64,000 nt of DNA from Leptolyngbya sp. PCC 6406 (GCF_000332095.2 NZ_KI913949.1:4736769-4800768); one strand, 5' to 3'. Positions 37,102-46,499 are shown, counted from the stretch's first letter. Translations and numbers: made by a program. Notes: a model not told the origin generated them from the letters alone.

Positions 37102-37638
37102 TTAACGCCGTTGCTCTAGGTACTGGCCAATGACCTGCTCTTCCCCTGCACGGGAAATGATGGTCTGGCGAGTACGGGTGCGATCGCCGATGAGCTTGAT
37201 TTCTTCTTCAAAGCTGGAACCGTCATAGACGGTTTTCAGAACCATCGTGCGGGGGTCGAGGAAATAGTAATCTGCTGTTACAGGCTTACTCGTGGCAAAA
37301 CCGCGATCGCGAAATAGCGTCGAGCCCCGCACCCCAAATAGGGTGGAGCCCACTACGGGTTTGCGGCCTGTTTTGATGTAGTTGCTTTCCCAAGACACCT
37401 GGGCTCCACAGACTAATGGTTGGGATGCTTCCAAGTGATGCAGTTGCGAGAGGTGTCGCAGTTCAGCACTGTCAGCCTCCAGAAAGCGGATGGTTAGATC
37501 ACTCACAACCTCTTGGGCTTCTCCGCTCTTGAGGGTGTAGTAGCGCCGCTCAGAGCGCCAGTCCCCTTCGCAATGGCGAAAGAAAGCAGTGACCAGAGGT
37601 TCTGCAAGGATCCGAGCCGTATCAAGGGAGTAGGGCAT
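37102..37638 (-). CDS. cpcU: CpcS/CpeS-family lyase, probable CpcU
   Basis: 178 residues from the ATG at 37638. Starts MPYSLDTARILAEP, with the family blocks FFRHCEGDWRSERRYYTL and ADYYFLDPRTMVLKTVYDG. In many cyanobacteria CpcS and CpcU form a heterodimer that chromophorylates Cys84 of beta subunits. A cpcS gene is divergent 528 bp away, which fits the pair. The frame could extend to 37761 but lacks family resemblance there. Confidence 0.85.
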   Translation of the reverse strand: MPYSLDTARILAEPLVTAFFRHCEGDWRSERRYYTLKSGEAQEVVSDLTIRFLEADSAELRHLSQLHHLEASQPLVCGAQVSWESNYIKTGRKPVVGSTLFGVRGSTLFRDRGFATSKPVTADYYFLDPRTMVLKTVYDGSSFEEEIKLIGDRTRTRQTIISRAGEEQVIGQYLEQRR

Positions 37639-38166
37639 AGGCTTGGGCCAGAAAATTAGGGATGAACAACCGACAAACGAGTCAAAAGACAAAACCGAAA
37701 CCAGCCTAACGGGGGACCGAAACCCATCAAGGCCAATTACCCAAGGAGCAACCCAGTTCAAGACCTAAACCCTGCGACAATTAATCGCGAAAGTTAAGTT
37801 TTGTAACTCTAGGATCAATGCTAACGGTTACCTCCCTCTCGTGACAACTTTTGGGGTTGCCCCTAGGGTAGGGGCCGATAGCAGCCCTACTTTTAACTAG
37901 TCTTCCCGATAAAACTGTGAGCATTTATACCCGTCTACGGGGGCCTGGGTCTGGGGACGGTTTTTAGCTCCAGAGTGGGCCGAGATCTGTCGTTGGGGAC
38001 ATCCTCACGCTGTCGGGCGATCACGAGACTTGTGAGGTTGCCGTCGGCTTCTCCTGCCGACTGATCCATCGGTGGGGTGGTCAGAGTTAAGGGTCAGGGG
38101 CGCGAGTACACTAGACCATAGGGTTTGTGGTGAAGGGGCTAGCTTGGCCCAGGGACAGAGATAGCA
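37639..38166. promoter_or_regulatory. Divergent region between cpcU and cpcS
   Basis: 528 bp without a credible gene. Holds both promoters. Several small inverted repeats are present (for example GCCGTCGGC around 38040), but none that I can assign to an RNA family. Confidence 0.45.
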
Positions 38167-38727
38167 ATGCAGGGCATACAGGACTTTCAATCCTTCTTCG
38201 ACTGTTGTGTGGGCGACTGGATCTCAGAGCGCACGTACCACTATTTGAGTCACCAGGAAATTGAGCGATCGCGCACGACGTTTCGGGTAGACCCCATCTC
38301 CCTGGACCTCAAGCAAAAGGTGCTGGCGGACAACCACTATGAATACGAAGCTCCAGAGGCACTGGAGTCTCTGCCGGGATTTCGTCTGGGATTCCACACG
38401 GTATCTGAAGCGGGCGAAGAGGTAAGCCAAGAATTGCGGATGCTGTTTATTCCCCAGGAAGACTCAGCCGGGGTTTTAGCCGGCGATTATTTGCGCGATC
38501 GCGCCTACGAAGAAGAGCGGCCCATCATTTCTCGTTTCCGCTACACCCTGACCAGTCGAGAACTGCTGATGACCACCCGCTACACCAAGGTCGTTTCCGT
38601 AGACTCCATTACCCTGGTGAACCCGACCCTACGGGTTCGACGTATTCTTAACTATCAGCGTCCTGCCGCCGATGGGCCGCTGGAGACGCTGTTGCTGGCG
38701 GGGTTTGGGGTGGAGCAGAAAGGGTAA
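38167..38727 (+). CDS. cpcS: Phycocyanobilin lyase CpcS
   Basis: 186 residues. Family blocks: FFDCCVGDWISERTYHYL at the N-terminus, RDRAYEEERPIISRFRYTL and RRILNYQRP near the C-terminus. CpcS, alone or with CpcU, ligates phycocyanobilin to Cys84 of phycocyanin beta and allophycocyanin subunits. ATG at 38167. Immediately upstream of the rpmG-rpsR-rnb group. Confidence 0.88.
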   Translation: MQGIQDFQSFFDCCVGDWISERTYHYLSHQEIERSRTTFRVDPISLDLKQKVLADNHYEYEAPEALESLPGFRLGFHTVSEAGEEVSQELRMLFIPQEDSAGVLAGDYLRDRAYEEERPIISRFRYTLTSRELLMTTRYTKVVSVDSITLVNPTLRVRRILNYQRPAADGPLETLLLAGFGVEQKG

Positions 38728-38823
38728 TGGGGTGATAATTCTGACGAGAATTTGCACAAACCCGGTAAGCTGTGGAAAAATAGGAGATTGTGTCTCTTAT
38801 TATCCCAAGCTGGTTTAACGGTC

Positions 38824-39012
38824 ATGGCTAAAGGCGTTCGCATTGTGATCACGCTGGAATGTACGGAGTGCCGTACAAACCCCAGTAAGCGGTCTGCCGG
38901 GGTTTCGCGCTACACCACTCAGAAAAATCGTCGGAACACGACGGGGCGCATGGAGTTGAAGAAATTCTGCACCCACTGCAACAAGCACACCGTCCATAAA
39001 GAAATTAAGTAA
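38824..39012 (+). CDS. rpmG: 50S ribosomal protein L33
   Basis: 62 residues. CTECR and CTHCN form the zinc-type Cys pairs. ATG at 38824 gives [16 protein letters not shown], the cyanobacterial/plastid L33 start. The rpmG-rpsR-rnb order is conserved in cyanobacteria. Confidence 0.96.
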   Translation: MAKGVRIVITLECTECRTNPSKRSAGVSRYTTQKNRRNTTGRMELKKFCTHCNKHTVHKEIK

Positions 39013-39044
39013 TTCACTTAGGAAGTTCACTCCAAAGGATTCTC

Positions 39045-39260
39045 ATGGCCTATTTCCGTCGCCGGGTTTCCCCCATCAAACCCGAAGAAAAAATTGACTA
39101 CAAAGATGTTGACTTGCTACGCAAGTTCATCACCGATCGGGGTAAAATTCTGCCCCGGCGCATCAGTGGACTCACAGCCCAGCAGCAGCGGCACCTGACC
39201 ACTGCAATCAAGCGGGCGCGGGCAATCTCACTGCTACCCTACGTGAACACCGAAGGCTAA
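39045..39260 (+). CDS. rpsR: 30S ribosomal protein S18
   Basis: 71 residues: [11 protein letters not shown] at the N-terminus and [19 protein letters not shown] in the core, typical S18. Lies 32 bp after rpmG and 47 bp before rnb, so probably co-transcribed. Confidence 0.97.
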   Translation: MAYFRRRVSPIKPEEKIDYKDVDLLRKFITDRGKILPRRISGLTAQQQRHLTTAIKRARAISLLPYVNTEG

Positions 39261-39307
39261 TCTGGGATAGCTTGGCAAATCGTTATTAGGTCGGGGAGCA
39301 CAGGACC

Positions 39308-41338
39308 GTGGAAAGAGGAACACTGGTCGAGTTTCGGGTCCAGGGCACCCCTCGACTCGGGGTTCTAGAGCGCCCCGAGGGTAAAAAAAACTGGGTGGCG
39401 GTGGATGAGCGGGGGCAATCCCATGTGCTCCATCCCCGCGACATTACCTTTCAGGTGGCAGGGGCGGGGGATCCGGCAGATGCAACGGCCCTAGCCCGCC
39501 TGCGGGCAGAGGCGGAAGCCTATATGGACCCCTCTAGCTTGCAGGTGGCTTGGGAACTCCTCAGTGAAGATGGGGAGACAACAGACCCGGTGAGCCTCGC
39601 AGTGCTGCTGTTCTCTGATGATCAGCCCCCATTCTGCTACGCTGCCCATCGCCTCCTGGCGGAGGACAAACTGTATTTCAAACAAAAGGGCGATCGCTAT
39701 GAGCCTCGACCCGCCTCCCAAGTTGAAGAACTGCGCCATCAGATTGAGAAGGAAGCGCAACGACGAACTGAGTGGGAGGGCTTCCTAGGGCGGGTAGCCC
39801 AAGCCTTAGCGGGAGAGTCGTTAGAATGGCAAAAAAGCGATCGCCCTCGGCTAGAGGCCCTAGAGAAATATGCCTTGCTGGGGGAAGAAGCGAGTCAACG
39901 CACCCTGGCTCAGGATACCCTGGCGGCTTTAGAGTGGGCGACTACCCCCACCGATGCCTTTCAGCTCTTGGTAAGTCTTAACCTCTGGAGCCCCCACGAA
40001 AATCTGGCCCTGCGGCGTAGCCAGATTCCTACCCAGTTCAATGAGGCCGCCTTTGCTATGGCGCAGCAACGCCTGCAAAATCCCCCGCCCGATCCCGATT
40101 CCCAGCGATTGGATTTGACCCACCTTAAGGTCTATACCGTGGATGATGCCAGCACCCGCGAGATTGATGATGGGGTCAGTTTAGAAACGCTAGAGGATGG
40201 TCGTCAGCGCCTCTGGGTGCATATTGCGGACCCAACTCGCTGGGTCTTCCCTGGGGATACCCTAGACTTGGATGCTCGCCGTCGCAGCACCACTCTTTAT
40301 CTGCCCACGGGGATGATCCCCATGTTTCCCCTGGAGTTGGCGACGGGACCGATGAGCTTAATCCAGGGTGAGGTGTGTTGTGCCCTGAGTTTTGGCATTA
40401 TCCTGACGGCGGCGGGGGATGTTGAGAGCTACCGTATTGCCCCTAGCCATATCCGCCCCACCTACCGCCTCACCTATGAGGATGTGGATGAAATGTTGGA
40501 TCTGGGGGTGCAGGCGGAGTCAGAACTATTGGCAATCGCAGAATGGTCCCAGGTGCGGCAACAGTGGCGCAGTACCCAGGGCGCGATCGCAATTCACATG
40601 CCCGAGTCCTCCATCCGTGTCTCAGAGCAGGAAGACGACATTGATATCCAGCTTTTAGAAGATTCCCCGGCCCGCCAGATGGTGGCGGAGATGATGATTT
40701 TGACGGGGGAAGTGGCGGCCCGCTATGGCCAGGAACATGACTTAGCCATTCCCTTCCGTAGCCAGCCCCAGCCAGAGTTACCACCAGAGGAGGAACTGAT
40801 GCAGTTGCCCTCCGGACCTGCTCGCTATTCCGCCATCCGGCGTTGTATGTCGCGCAGTGAAATGGGTCTGACCCCTGCCCGCCATGCCACCCTGGGACTG
40901 GCAAGCTATAGCCAGGTTACCTCCCCCATTCGTCGCTATACAGACCTGCTGGCCCATTTTCAAATTAAGGCCCATCTGCGGGGAGATCCCTTGCCCTTTT
41001 CCTCCACGGAGATGACGGAATTGATGCAGGGAGCGAGTACTGCCGCCTATGAAGCGGTCTTGGTAGAGCGCCAAACCAAGCGTTATTGGGCCTTGGAGTA
41101 TTTGCGACGGCATCCAGATCAGGTTTGGCAAGCGATGTTGCTGCGATGGTTACGGGAGTCGGAATTGCTGGGGCTGATTCTGCTAGAGGAGTTGGGCCTG
41201 GAGTTGGGGGTACGTCTAGAACGAGACATGACCCTGGGAGAAGAATTCCAGGTGCGAGTCACCCATGCCAACCCCCGCCAGGATGTGATCCGCATGGCGG
41301 AGGTTGTCCTAGAGGACATCACGGAGTCCGTAGCCTAG
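39308..41338 (+). CDS. rnb: Ribonuclease II/R-family exoribonuclease
   Basis: 676 residues, GTG start. N-terminal RNA-binding barrel, then the RNB catalytic domain with the metal-binding run DDASTREIDDGVSLE (about residues 279-293) and the downstream signature YSQVTSPIRRYTDLLAHFQI. Degrades RNA 3' to 5'. Third gene of the rpmG-rpsR operon, as usual in cyanobacteria. Confidence 0.94.
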   Translation: MERGTLVEFRVQGTPRLGVLERPEGKKNWVAVDERGQSHVLHPRDITFQVAGAGDPADATALARLRAEAEAYMDPSSLQVAWELLSEDGETTDPVSLAVLLFSDDQPPFCYAAHRLLAEDKLYFKQKGDRYEPRPASQVEELRHQIEKEAQRRTEWEGFLGRVAQALAGESLEWQKSDRPRLEALEKYALLGEEASQRTLAQDTLAALEWATTPTDAFQLLVSLNLWSPHENLALRRSQIPTQFNEAAFAMAQQRLQNPPPDPDSQRLDLTHLKVYTVDDASTREIDDGVSLETLEDGRQRLWVHIADPTRWVFPGDTLDLDARRRSTTLYLPTGMIPMFPLELATGPMSLIQGEVCCALSFGIILTAAGDVESYRIAPSHIRPTYRLTYEDVDEMLDLGVQAESELLAIAEWSQVRQQWRSTQGAIAIHMPESSIRVSEQEDDIDIQLLEDSPARQMVAEMMILTGEVAARYGQEHDLAIPFRSQPQPELPPEEELMQLPSGPARYSAIRRCMSRSEMGLTPARHATLGLASYSQVTSPIRRYTDLLAHFQIKAHLRGDPLPFSSTEMTELMQGASTAAYEAVLVERQTKRYWALEYLRRHPDQVWQAMLLRWLRESELLGLILLEELGLELGVRLERDMTLGEEFQVRVTHANPRQDVIRMAEVVLEDITESVA

Positions 41339-41722
41339 GAGTAGATAAATAGATCGACATTTTTGATTTCTGAAGACCTTCGTAGCGTGGGTCAAGCGAA
41401 GCGTAACCCACGGAGCAAGAGGCTTACTCAAGGCTCATACAGGATCGCTATAGAACGGAAAATCAAGAGTTTTAGGCTAACTAACCTGAGTTCGACTTAA
41501 GCTTCGCTGCCCATCCGCCAGGGAATAAATTGCCCTGGCTCATAGCAGAAGTCCGTTAAAACGGACTCGCCCCCCTATCTCCAGCCCAGCTCCCAGTCCA
41601 TTTTTAATGGCCATTAAAAATGGACTAGAGCCTGTTAGCCGGGAATTTTGAATTCCCGGCGGGGTGACAGCGCTGATGCCGAATTGACGTTAACTATGCC
41701 CAGTTTTGTGGACATTCCTGGG
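41339..41722. other. Intergenic region with repeats
   Basis: 384 bp between convergent genes, no gene. A palindrome built on CGTGGGT...ACCCACG lies at about 41386-41421, and the inverted 205-bp repeat copy B at 41486-41691. Confidence 0.7.
41486..41691 (-). repeat. 205-bp multi-hairpin repeat, copy B (inverted)
   Basis: Near-identical to copy A in reverse orientation. The central palindrome is perfect here (arms GTCCATTTTTAATGG and complement). It ends 32 bp beyond the stop of the convergent membrane-protein gene. Confidence 0.9.
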
Positions 41723-42337
41723 TTACCAGCCCAAGTAAAATTTTTGGAATTGGCCCCATTTCCACAAAAAGATCCGGCCTCGCTCGGTGCCAAAGTCCCA
41801 CTCGCCAGTAAAGTCGATGCGATCGCGCAAGATGCCGTAGAACAAGCTGAGATCTTCGATTTTGGACAGGTGATAGTTCTCGTAGGCTGGAGCTTGGCTG
41901 ACATCCATCTCTACCGCCCAGCGGAGGTCTTGCCCTACTCGGTAAGTCAGCACTGGCGCACGCTGTGCTTGGCGGTTGTACACCACGAGGTCACCATCAC
42001 GATACTCAAGGCGATCGCCAGCTTCTAGCCCGGTAACCCCATCGGTATAGACCTGGCCATAGAAAGGGCCTTGATTGAAGCCCTGTTCGGCGAATTTAAC
42101 AAGGGCACTGATGGGCAGCAGCATGACTAAGGCCGCCAAACATCCGGCCCAATAGGCTGTAGCGTACTTCGGTAAACCCAGAAAGCGCCGCAGGACCATG
42201 ACACCCCCAAAGGCCACCAACAAAATGGTAAAGGGAGCCACGGGATGACCAATAGTGAAGGGTAATGCCACCAACAGCCCTAGGACAGCGGTGACAATCC
42301 CCGCAAATACTCCCCGGCGGTGAACAACAGTCAGCAT
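41723..42337 (-). CDS. Conserved membrane protein of unknown function
   Basis: 204 residues. Three hydrophobic segments in the first 90 residues (GIVTAVLGLLVALPFTIG, PFTILLVAFGGVMVL, AYWAGCLAALVMLLPI), then a soluble C-terminal domain with alternating Tyr/Asp/Trp. I do not recognise the family. ATG start. Neighbours give no clear hint. Confidence 0.65.
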   Translation of the reverse strand: MLTVVHRRGVFAGIVTAVLGLLVALPFTIGHPVAPFTILLVAFGGVMVLRRFLGLPKYATAYWAGCLAALVMLLPISALVKFAEQGFNQGPFYGQVYTDGVTGLEAGDRLEYRDGDLVVYNRQAQRAPVLTYRVGQDLRWAVEMDVSQAPAYENYHLSKIEDLSLFYGILRDRIDFTGEWDFGTERGRIFLWKWGQFQKFYLGW

Positions 42338-42446
42338 GTTTACCTTAAATATATTTTCATCATCTTTTCATCAATCCGCAGACACTGTTGTACCACGACC
42401 AGATGGACTTGCCGAAGGTGGTAATGTTCATGGCCATATATTTCCG

Positions 42447-42704
42447 CTAGCGGGCTAGCCGACCCCAGATCCGGGCTAGTTCTGCTAGCAGGGTTGGAAA
42501 GGTTTCCAGGAATGCTCGGTGTTCAGCCTCCTTGAATGCGCGATGGCCCGGTCCTTGACCATCGCGGTCTGCCCTTTGCCGGTCTGCCCTGGCATCGGCT
42601 AGCAGGTTTTCAAAGCGCTGGTTCGCTGCCTCCTGCTCTCCAGACACGGTAGTGATCATTAGACCTTGAGCAACCCCTAAGGCATCCGACTCTTCTGCTG
42701 GCAT
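42447..42704 (-). CDS. Small hypothetical protein carrying a palindromic insertion
   Basis: 85 residues, hydrophilic and helical, with no family that I recognise. Residues RDGQGPGHR are encoded by the shortened palindromic element at 42540-42565. An upstream divergent phytochrome gene leaves 200 bp for promoters. The frame preservation around the element supports a real gene; otherwise the evidence is modest. Confidence 0.55.
   Translation of the reverse strand: MPAEESDALGVAQGLMITTVSGEQEAANQRFENLLADARADRQRADRDGQGPGHRAFKEAEHRAFLETFPTLLAELARIWGRLAR
42540..42565 (+). repeat. HIP1-nested palindromic element, copy 3 (26 bp, one arm lost)
   Basis: Outer arms GCGAT/ATCGC and hairpin GGTC-CTT-GACC are intact. 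The other arm keeps only GGCCC: nine bases (loop and partner) are missing relative to full copies. Net insertion in a HIP1 octamer would be 18 bp, still a multiple of three. Confidence 0.75.
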
Positions 42705-42904
42705 TTTTCTTCACCCGCTTTATATTCAGCCCGGAAGATCTGAATAATTCTGGCGGCCTAGACAAATCTTCAGAAATACGGGGGAGATGTATCGAACTAT
42801 CTCCTAAATCCCTGGGAGGATCTAAGTGGTGGGCACACTAATAGAGTGTAGATAACTCAACTTAGGCGAAATCGCCTCATTTTTCGGCCTGAGGTTTTAA
42901 ATCC

Positions 42905-45550
42905 GTGTCTTATCATGATCACCTGCTGTATCAAATTACCCACCGAATTCGCCAATCCCTAGATCTGAAAGACATCCTGGCAACGACAGTGCAGGAGGTT
43001 CGCGCCTTTCTCTCGGTAGACCGCGTTAAGATCTACCGCTTTGAACCGGATGGCAGTGGGGCTGTCATTGCGGAATCCGTAGATTTGCATCATCTGCCTT
43101 CCCTATTACACCTTCATTTTCCGGTGGGGGATATTCCCGAAGCATCCCGACAACGCTTTGTGGCCCAGCGGCAGCGGGTGATTGTAGATATCCAGACTCA
43201 GCATAAAAGCGTGGATGCGGCTCCTCACCAGGATGTGGGATATGGGGTGGGCCAGCGGTATAGTCCTGTGGATGCTTGCCATGTCCAATATCTGCGGGCA
43301 ATGGGGGTGGTGTCGTCTTTAGTGATGCCGATTTTGAATCAGGGCAGGTTGTGGGGATTATTGGCGATTCACAATAGCCGATCGCGGCGGTTTAGTCGCC
43401 AAGAACTCACAACACTAAGGCTACTGTCGGATCAGCTTGAGATTGCGATCGCACAATCCCATCTGCTCAGCCAAGCACGATTTCAGGCCCGCCAAGAGGC
43501 GGTAGTCAACCGGGTCAGTCAGCTTCTGCACTGTCCCCTAAGTTTGGAGGATATTCGCCAACGGGTGCTGGAAACCACCGTCATGGCGTTATCGGGCAGT
43601 GGGGGCCAGTTGTATTTAGCCGCCGACCCCGTAATGCAGAAGGACGCCTTCTTTACCATTGGCGATCAGCCCCAGTCTTACCTGCCGACATTACCTGCAT
43701 GGCAGACGTTGATGGAGAATGGATCGGACGGCTACCCGCAGAACAAACCGCCGCCCCAGATACCACCGGATACCTTGACCAAGGCTGCGCCCTATGGGAT
43801 GGTCCATCGGGATGAGCAACCGCTCTGGCAGCAGATTTCCTCGCCACAAATTCATACCCTGCAAGAGTTGGCCCAGGAACCTTCCTTGGCAGCAGCTTTT
43901 TCGCGATGGTCAGAGACTGGCTCAAAGGGGCCATCGCAGATTCGTACCGTATTGGCGACGGGGCTGCGGTTTCAGGGGGAGTATCTGGGCTATCTAGTGG
44001 TATTTCGCAATGGCTATGACGAGGAAATTCTCTGGGCCGGACACCGCGATCGCGATGAGCGCAATCAGCGCCCTCGGATTTCCTTTGAAACCTGGCGAGA
44101 ATTGCGAAAGGATCAGACTCCCCCCTGGACCAGTGAAGCATTGCGGCTCATGCAGGCCATCTCCGTCCATGTATATATGGCTACCCTGCAACAGCAACTC
44201 ACCGCCAAGCTGAAATACCAGGCTTACCACGATTCCTTAACGAAACTGGCCAATCGGCTGCTGTTTACCGAGCAGCTCAGCCTCAACTTAGTGCAGATTG
44301 GCGAAGGTTCTAACCTCATGGCGGTGGGATTTTTGGACCTGGATCGGTTCAAAGCTATCAATGACACCCTGGGCCACGATGCTGGGGATGAATTGCTGAC
44401 GGTGGTGGCGGATCGCCTCCGGCAATGCCTACGCCCTTGCGATACAGTGGCCCGCTGGGGTGGGGATGAATTCACACTGATTTTCGACCAACTGGGCCAT
44501 GTCAATGAAGTGACAACCTTAGCGGAGCGACTTTTGGCATCCCTAGCGACCCCCATTTGCCTGGGGAAGCAAGAACTGGTGGTGACCGCCAGTCTGGGGC
44601 TAGCCCTGTTTCCCTACGATGGCGAGACGGCGGAAGTGCTACTGAAACATGCGGATATGGCGCTGAATCAGGCCAAGGAGGAGGGTAAGAATACCTTCCA
44701 TCTCTATCGAGAGGGTCAGCAGGAGGGGACGCTGAATACCCTGGTACTGGAGAGTGACCTCCGTAAGGCACTGGATGCGAATGAGCTAGACCTCTGGTAC
44801 CAGCCCCAAGTGCGCCTCGATACGGGGGAGGTGGTCGGGGTCGAGGCTTTAGCCCGTTGGCACCATGAGCAACTGGGACTGATTCCCCCAGATCGCTTTA
44901 TCCCCCTAGCGGAGGAAACTGGCCTCATTCGTCAGTTGGGGACATGGGCCTTGCGTAAAGCCTGCGAGCAACATGCCCGTTGGCGTCAGGCGGGTCTGCC
45001 CCCGATTCGCATTGCCGTTAATCTCTCGGCGCTGCAATTGCGGGATCCAGAGCTGATGTTCACGGTTCAGCAGGCCCTGCGGCGGTACAATGTGCCGCCG
45101 GAATATCTGGAATTGGAAATTACGGAAACTGCGGCTATGCAGGATGTGGATCTGACCCTCCGTACCTTGAAACAGTTGCAGCACTGGGGGGTCCAGATTG
45201 CCCTAGATGACTTTGGCATGGGCTATTCATCTTTGAATACCATCAAGCATTTACCAGTGCAAACCCTCAAGATTGACAAGTCCTTTGTGCAAGATGCGGT
45301 GGATAATTCTAGTGATGCCGCGATCGCAAAAACCATTGTGGCGCTGGGCAAGGGGTTGGGGCTCTCGGTATTGGCGGAGGGGGTAGAAACCTCAGCCCAA
45401 CTTCAGTTTTTATGGTCTATCGGCTGTGACTATGGCCAAGGCTACCTCCTGGGAAAGCCTATGGTGGGGGAGGAATGGATGGCGTGGCTAGCCCAATCCA
45501 CCCGCATGGTGAAGGATCACATTTTCCTGAAAATCCGCCAAGCCGCCTAA
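42905..45550 (+). CDS. Cph2-type knotless phytochrome with GGDEF and EAL output
   Basis: 881 residues, GTG start. Residues about 10-185 form a phytochrome-like GAF domain with a PxxDIP-like VGDIPE block and a Cys-His pair in DACHVQYL (Cys125-His126), the expected bilin site. Residues about 195-440 form a GAF/PHY-like domain with the tongue motif PRISF at 390-394 and WAGHR upstream, as in Cph2. GGDEF follows (519-523, intact), then EAL (647-649, intact). It should sense red/far-red or related light and make or degrade cyclic di-GMP. Twelve residues (333-344) come from an inserted palindromic element. Chromophore binding is inferred. Confidence 0.87.
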   Translation: MSYHDHLLYQITHRIRQSLDLKDILATTVQEVRAFLSVDRVKIYRFEPDGSGAVIAESVDLHHLPSLLHLHFPVGDIPEASRQRFVAQRQRVIVDIQTQHKSVDAAPHQDVGYGVGQRYSPVDACHVQYLRAMGVVSSLVMPILNQGRLWGLLAIHNSRSRRFSRQELTTLRLLSDQLEIAIAQSHLLSQARFQARQEAVVNRVSQLLHCPLSLEDIRQRVLETTVMALSGSGGQLYLAADPVMQKDAFFTIGDQPQSYLPTLPAWQTLMENGSDGYPQNKPPPQIPPDTLTKAAPYGMVHRDEQPLWQQISSPQIHTLQELAQEPSLAAAFSRWSETGSKGPSQIRTVLATGLRFQGEYLGYLVVFRNGYDEEILWAGHRDRDERNQRPRISFETWRELRKDQTPPWTSEALRLMQAISVHVYMATLQQQLTAKLKYQAYHDSLTKLANRLLFTEQLSLNLVQIGEGSNLMAVGFLDLDRFKAINDTLGHDAGDELLTVVADRLRQCLRPCDTVARWGGDEFTLIFDQLGHVNEVTTLAERLLASLATPICLGKQELVVTASLGLALFPYDGETAEVLLKHADMALNQAKEEGKNTFHLYREGQQEGTLNTLVLESDLRKALDANELDLWYQPQVRLDTGEVVGVEALARWHHEQLGLIPPDRFIPLAEETGLIRQLGTWALRKACEQHARWRQAGLPPIRIAVNLSALQLRDPELMFTVQQALRRYNVPPEYLELEITETAAMQDVDLTLRTLKQLQHWGVQIALDDFGMGYSSLNTIKHLPVQTLKIDKSFVQDAVDNSSDAAIAKTIVALGKGLGLSVLAEGVETSAQLQFLWSIGCDYGQGYLLGKPMVGEEWMAWLAQSTRMVKDHIFLKIRQAA
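43903..43937 (+). repeat. HIP1-nested palindromic element, copy 4 (inside the phytochrome gene)
   Basis: 35 bp. Outer arms GCGAT/ATCGC; hairpin 1 GGTC-AGA-GACT (one G-T pair); hairpin 2 GGCTC-AAAG-GGGCC (one G-T pair). Read as CGA TGG TCA, giving RWSETGSKGPSQ, a different frame from the ribD and sodX copies. Both changes keep wobble pairing. Confidence 0.9.
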
Positions 45551-45797
45551 GGGCAGCGTTGCTGATTCCAGGTATGAACCGATCGCTGTAGGTATTGGAG
45601 GTATTGGAACCTTTGAGATCAATTTGCAGCCATCTGGTGTGGCGGCGACTAATAGCGAAGCCACGGACGATAGCATCGTGCCTAATGGTATTGCCTAGCC
45701 CCCTAGACCCTCCAGCTCACTAGAGAGTCTAGGCTGAAGCATAGAGACGGGGCATAGCGCCTTGGGCTCACGTCACACGTAATTGGGAGATCGCGAT

Positions 45798-46499
45798 ATG
45801 AATGGTCTGAAGCAAAGTCTGAAGCACCCGCTGCGATTGGTAACACAGGCCACGCTGCTGGGGCTCTTGCCCCTAGGTTTAGGGCTGGCGAGCTGCACTG
45901 GCCAGAGAGGCGGAGAGCCCATGTCGGGTGACCACGGCATGATGCAAGAGGGTGACCACGGCATGATGCAGGGCATGAACCATGATATGCACGACATGGA
46001 TTTGGGTCCGGCGGATGCCACCTATGACCTGCGATTCATTGACGCCATGATCATTCACCATGAGGGGGCAGTCGTCATGGCGGAGGCGGCCTTGGCCAAT
46101 AGCCAGCGGGAGGAAATTCGCCAACTCGCTACGGACATCATTGCGGCCCAGGAGCAGGAAATTGCCCAGATGCAGACGTGGCGGCAGGCGTGGTATCCCG
46201 ATGCCCCGGCGGACCCGGTAATGTACCACGCAGAGATGAATCACGACATGCCGATGTCGGCGGAGATGGCGGCGGCGATGACCATGGCCATGGACCTTGG
46301 GCCGGGGGATGAGGGATTTGATCTGCGCTTTATCAATGCCATGATTCCTCACCATGAGGGGGCAGTCGTCATGGCGGAGGATTTGCAGCAAAAGAGCGAT
46401 CGCGCTGAAATGCAAACCCTGGCCACCGAAATTATCGCGGCTCAGGAAGGGGAAATTGTGCAGATGCTGGCTTGGCGGCGGGCTTGGTATGGCGAGTAA
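45798..46499 (+). CDS. DUF305 lipoprotein with two domains
   Basis: 233 residues from the ATG at 45798 (GGGAGA eight bases upstream). A signal peptide ends in a lipobox-like GLASC. A Met/His/Asp-rich spacer (DHGMM repeated, then MNHDMHDMD) leads into two tandem DUF305 domains, each with FI(D/N)AMI(I/P)HHEGAVVMAE and an AAQEXEIXQM helix. DUF305 proteins are periplasmic and often linked to copper; the Met/His spacer fits metal binding. Role inferred. Confidence 0.85.
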   Translation: MNGLKQSLKHPLRLVTQATLLGLLPLGLGLASCTGQRGGEPMSGDHGMMQEGDHGMMQGMNHDMHDMDLGPADATYDLRFIDAMIIHHEGAVVMAEAALANSQREEIRQLATDIIAAQEQEIAQMQTWRQAWYPDAPADPVMYHAEMNHDMPMSAEMAAAMTMAMDLGPGDEGFDLRFINAMIPHHEGAVVMAEDLQQKSDRAEMQTLATEIIAAQEGEIVQMLAWRRAWYGE

